Origin: Diprion similis
Taxonomy: Eukaryota > Arthropoda > Insecta > Hymenoptera > Diprionidae
DNA length: 64,000 bases
Reading direction: 5' to 3'
Assembly (NCBI RefSeq): GCF_021155765.1
Contig: NC_060113.1
Location: 858,501-922,500 of the forward strand
Positions 63,262-64,000 of the stretch are shown piece after piece (the first letter of the stretch is position 1; every line of letters begins with the position of its first letter). The notes under the pieces were generated by a model. It made no database searches. It was not told where the DNA came from and was given only the letters and a program-made list of their open reading frames with translations. Position numbers and translations under genes: made by a program.

Positions 63262-64000
63262 TTAAAACTCTTCATTTCTCATTGCGATTGGGGCCTGAAA
63301 ATGAAGTACGGCTTTTTCTTGAAAAAACCAAAGAACTCGATCAATCGCGTCGATATCTGTTGCTTTCATCTGAAATATATGGTAATACAGTATAAGTACA
63401 TATACGTTAACTAAGTTGACAAAATAACGCGTAATGAAATTAAATCAGTTGTTCCCTATTCTACGAAACTTTATTTCCGTTGTAGAGACTTTTTAATAGT
63501 ATACCTATTTAGGAAATGATAGTCACTACTTTGATATACAAAGGAGAGATCGTGACAAACCTTATTAGACTTGATGGTAAAATTCGGCAAGCTGATTTTT
63601 TCCAATAAACAATATCCCAATTCAAGACTAGCGCTCTTCAGCATCTTAATCCTCAGACATTCGAAAAACCGATTCACCTGACTCAAATCTATTACACTAG
63701 CGACTTGCTCATTAGTGTTTGTGGTACTTGTATGAGTGGGACAGATTCTGAAATCAATTAAATTCAAATTCAATTATAATTTCTATATATTCAAAAACAT
63801 AACATTTCAAATAATTATCATATTTAGAAGGTACTGCTGTTGCATGAAAAGTAGGCTAATAATAAAGGTGAAAGTAGTTGGAATTTACTTCGACCACAAA
63901 GTCTTCATAGTCTTCAGCGGAAATTTGACTTTGATCAAGTCAGATGGCGGCAATTCAGGGATAGTATACTCGAGTATTAATTCATACTCAGCAGCCTTTC
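63262..64000 (-). CDS. C-terminal exons of an unrecognised gene (runs off the window)
   Basis: Three minus-strand exons with matching phase are visible: 64000-63889 (continues beyond the window; donor GTAAAT), 63747-63561 (acceptor TTTCAG, donor GTTTGT) and 63369-63262 (stop TAA at 63264-63262). Together they encode about 135 residues: first a segment with LPPSDLIKVKFPL, then a helical segment with FFECLRIKMLKSASLELGYC, and a short end with IDRVLWFFQEKAVLHF and terminal RNEEF. No catalytic motif, signal peptide or membrane segment is seen. I do not recognise the family. The alternating hydrophobic and charged pattern fits a helical scaffold or complex subunit, but that is a guess. The neighbouring HD gene lies 1.05 kb downstream on the same strand, with a small MITE in the gap. 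Confidence 0.75.

Noticed and set aside
1..64000. CRISPR array, operon or prokaryotic system
   Set aside because: Split genes with GT-AG introns throughout; the tandem repeats present are simple microsatellites without unique spacers.

Overview
This is eukaryotic nuclear DNA from an arthropod, almost certainly an insect. The genes are split by short GT-AG introns. A recognisable spn-E piRNA-pathway helicase is present, and there is a short interstitial array of the insect telomere motif TTAGG. The non-coding DNA is AT-rich and full of microsatellites and small inverted-repeat transposons. A hymenopteran (sawfly or wasp) is my guess at order level; it rests on overall impression and not on a diagnostic character.

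Layout. Bases 1-35,200 hold no protein-coding gene I can support. This part is a dense field of homopolymers, di- to pentanucleotide repeats and non-autonomous DNA transposons. The most striking are two near-perfect palindromes of about 0.6 kb lying 10 bp apart (18,601-19,888), a five-copy family of terminal-inverted-repeat elements ending in AGGGTGGCGC, and a mariner-like element at 9,874-10,352. From 35,209 to 47,491 (+) runs a multi-exon gene for an unrecognised acidic protein rich in Trp and Pro. One of its introns holds a broken Copia-type retrotransposon remnant. Another holds a complete alpha-arrestin gene on the opposite strand (43,933-45,743).

From 51,293 to 56,547 (+) lies a complete spn-E/TDRD9 gene: nine coding exons and 1,435 codons, with a DEVH-box helicase, a Tudor domain and a C-terminal zinc-finger-like motif. 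It converges on GPS2 (59,729-57,696, -, 8 exons, 360 aa), a subunit of the NCoR/SMRT-HDAC3 corepressor. The two share a compact region with AATAAA signals on both strands. Further right on the minus strand are an HD-superfamily phosphohydrolase-like gene whose HD dyad reads Gln-Asn (62,210-61,280) and the C-terminal exons of a gene I cannot name (63,262 to the window edge). Small MITE-like elements lie between these genes: a hAT-like one at 60,085-60,417 and a CCGTATTG-type one at 62,961-63,110, with a diverged copy in the presumed 3' UTR of the acidic gene.

The genes do not form a pathway. spn-E acts in germline transposon silencing, GPS2 in transcriptional repression and the arrestin in membrane-protein trafficking. 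All exon structures were derived by hand from splice sites and reading phase; every internal junction listed keeps frame. Transcript ends are unproven.
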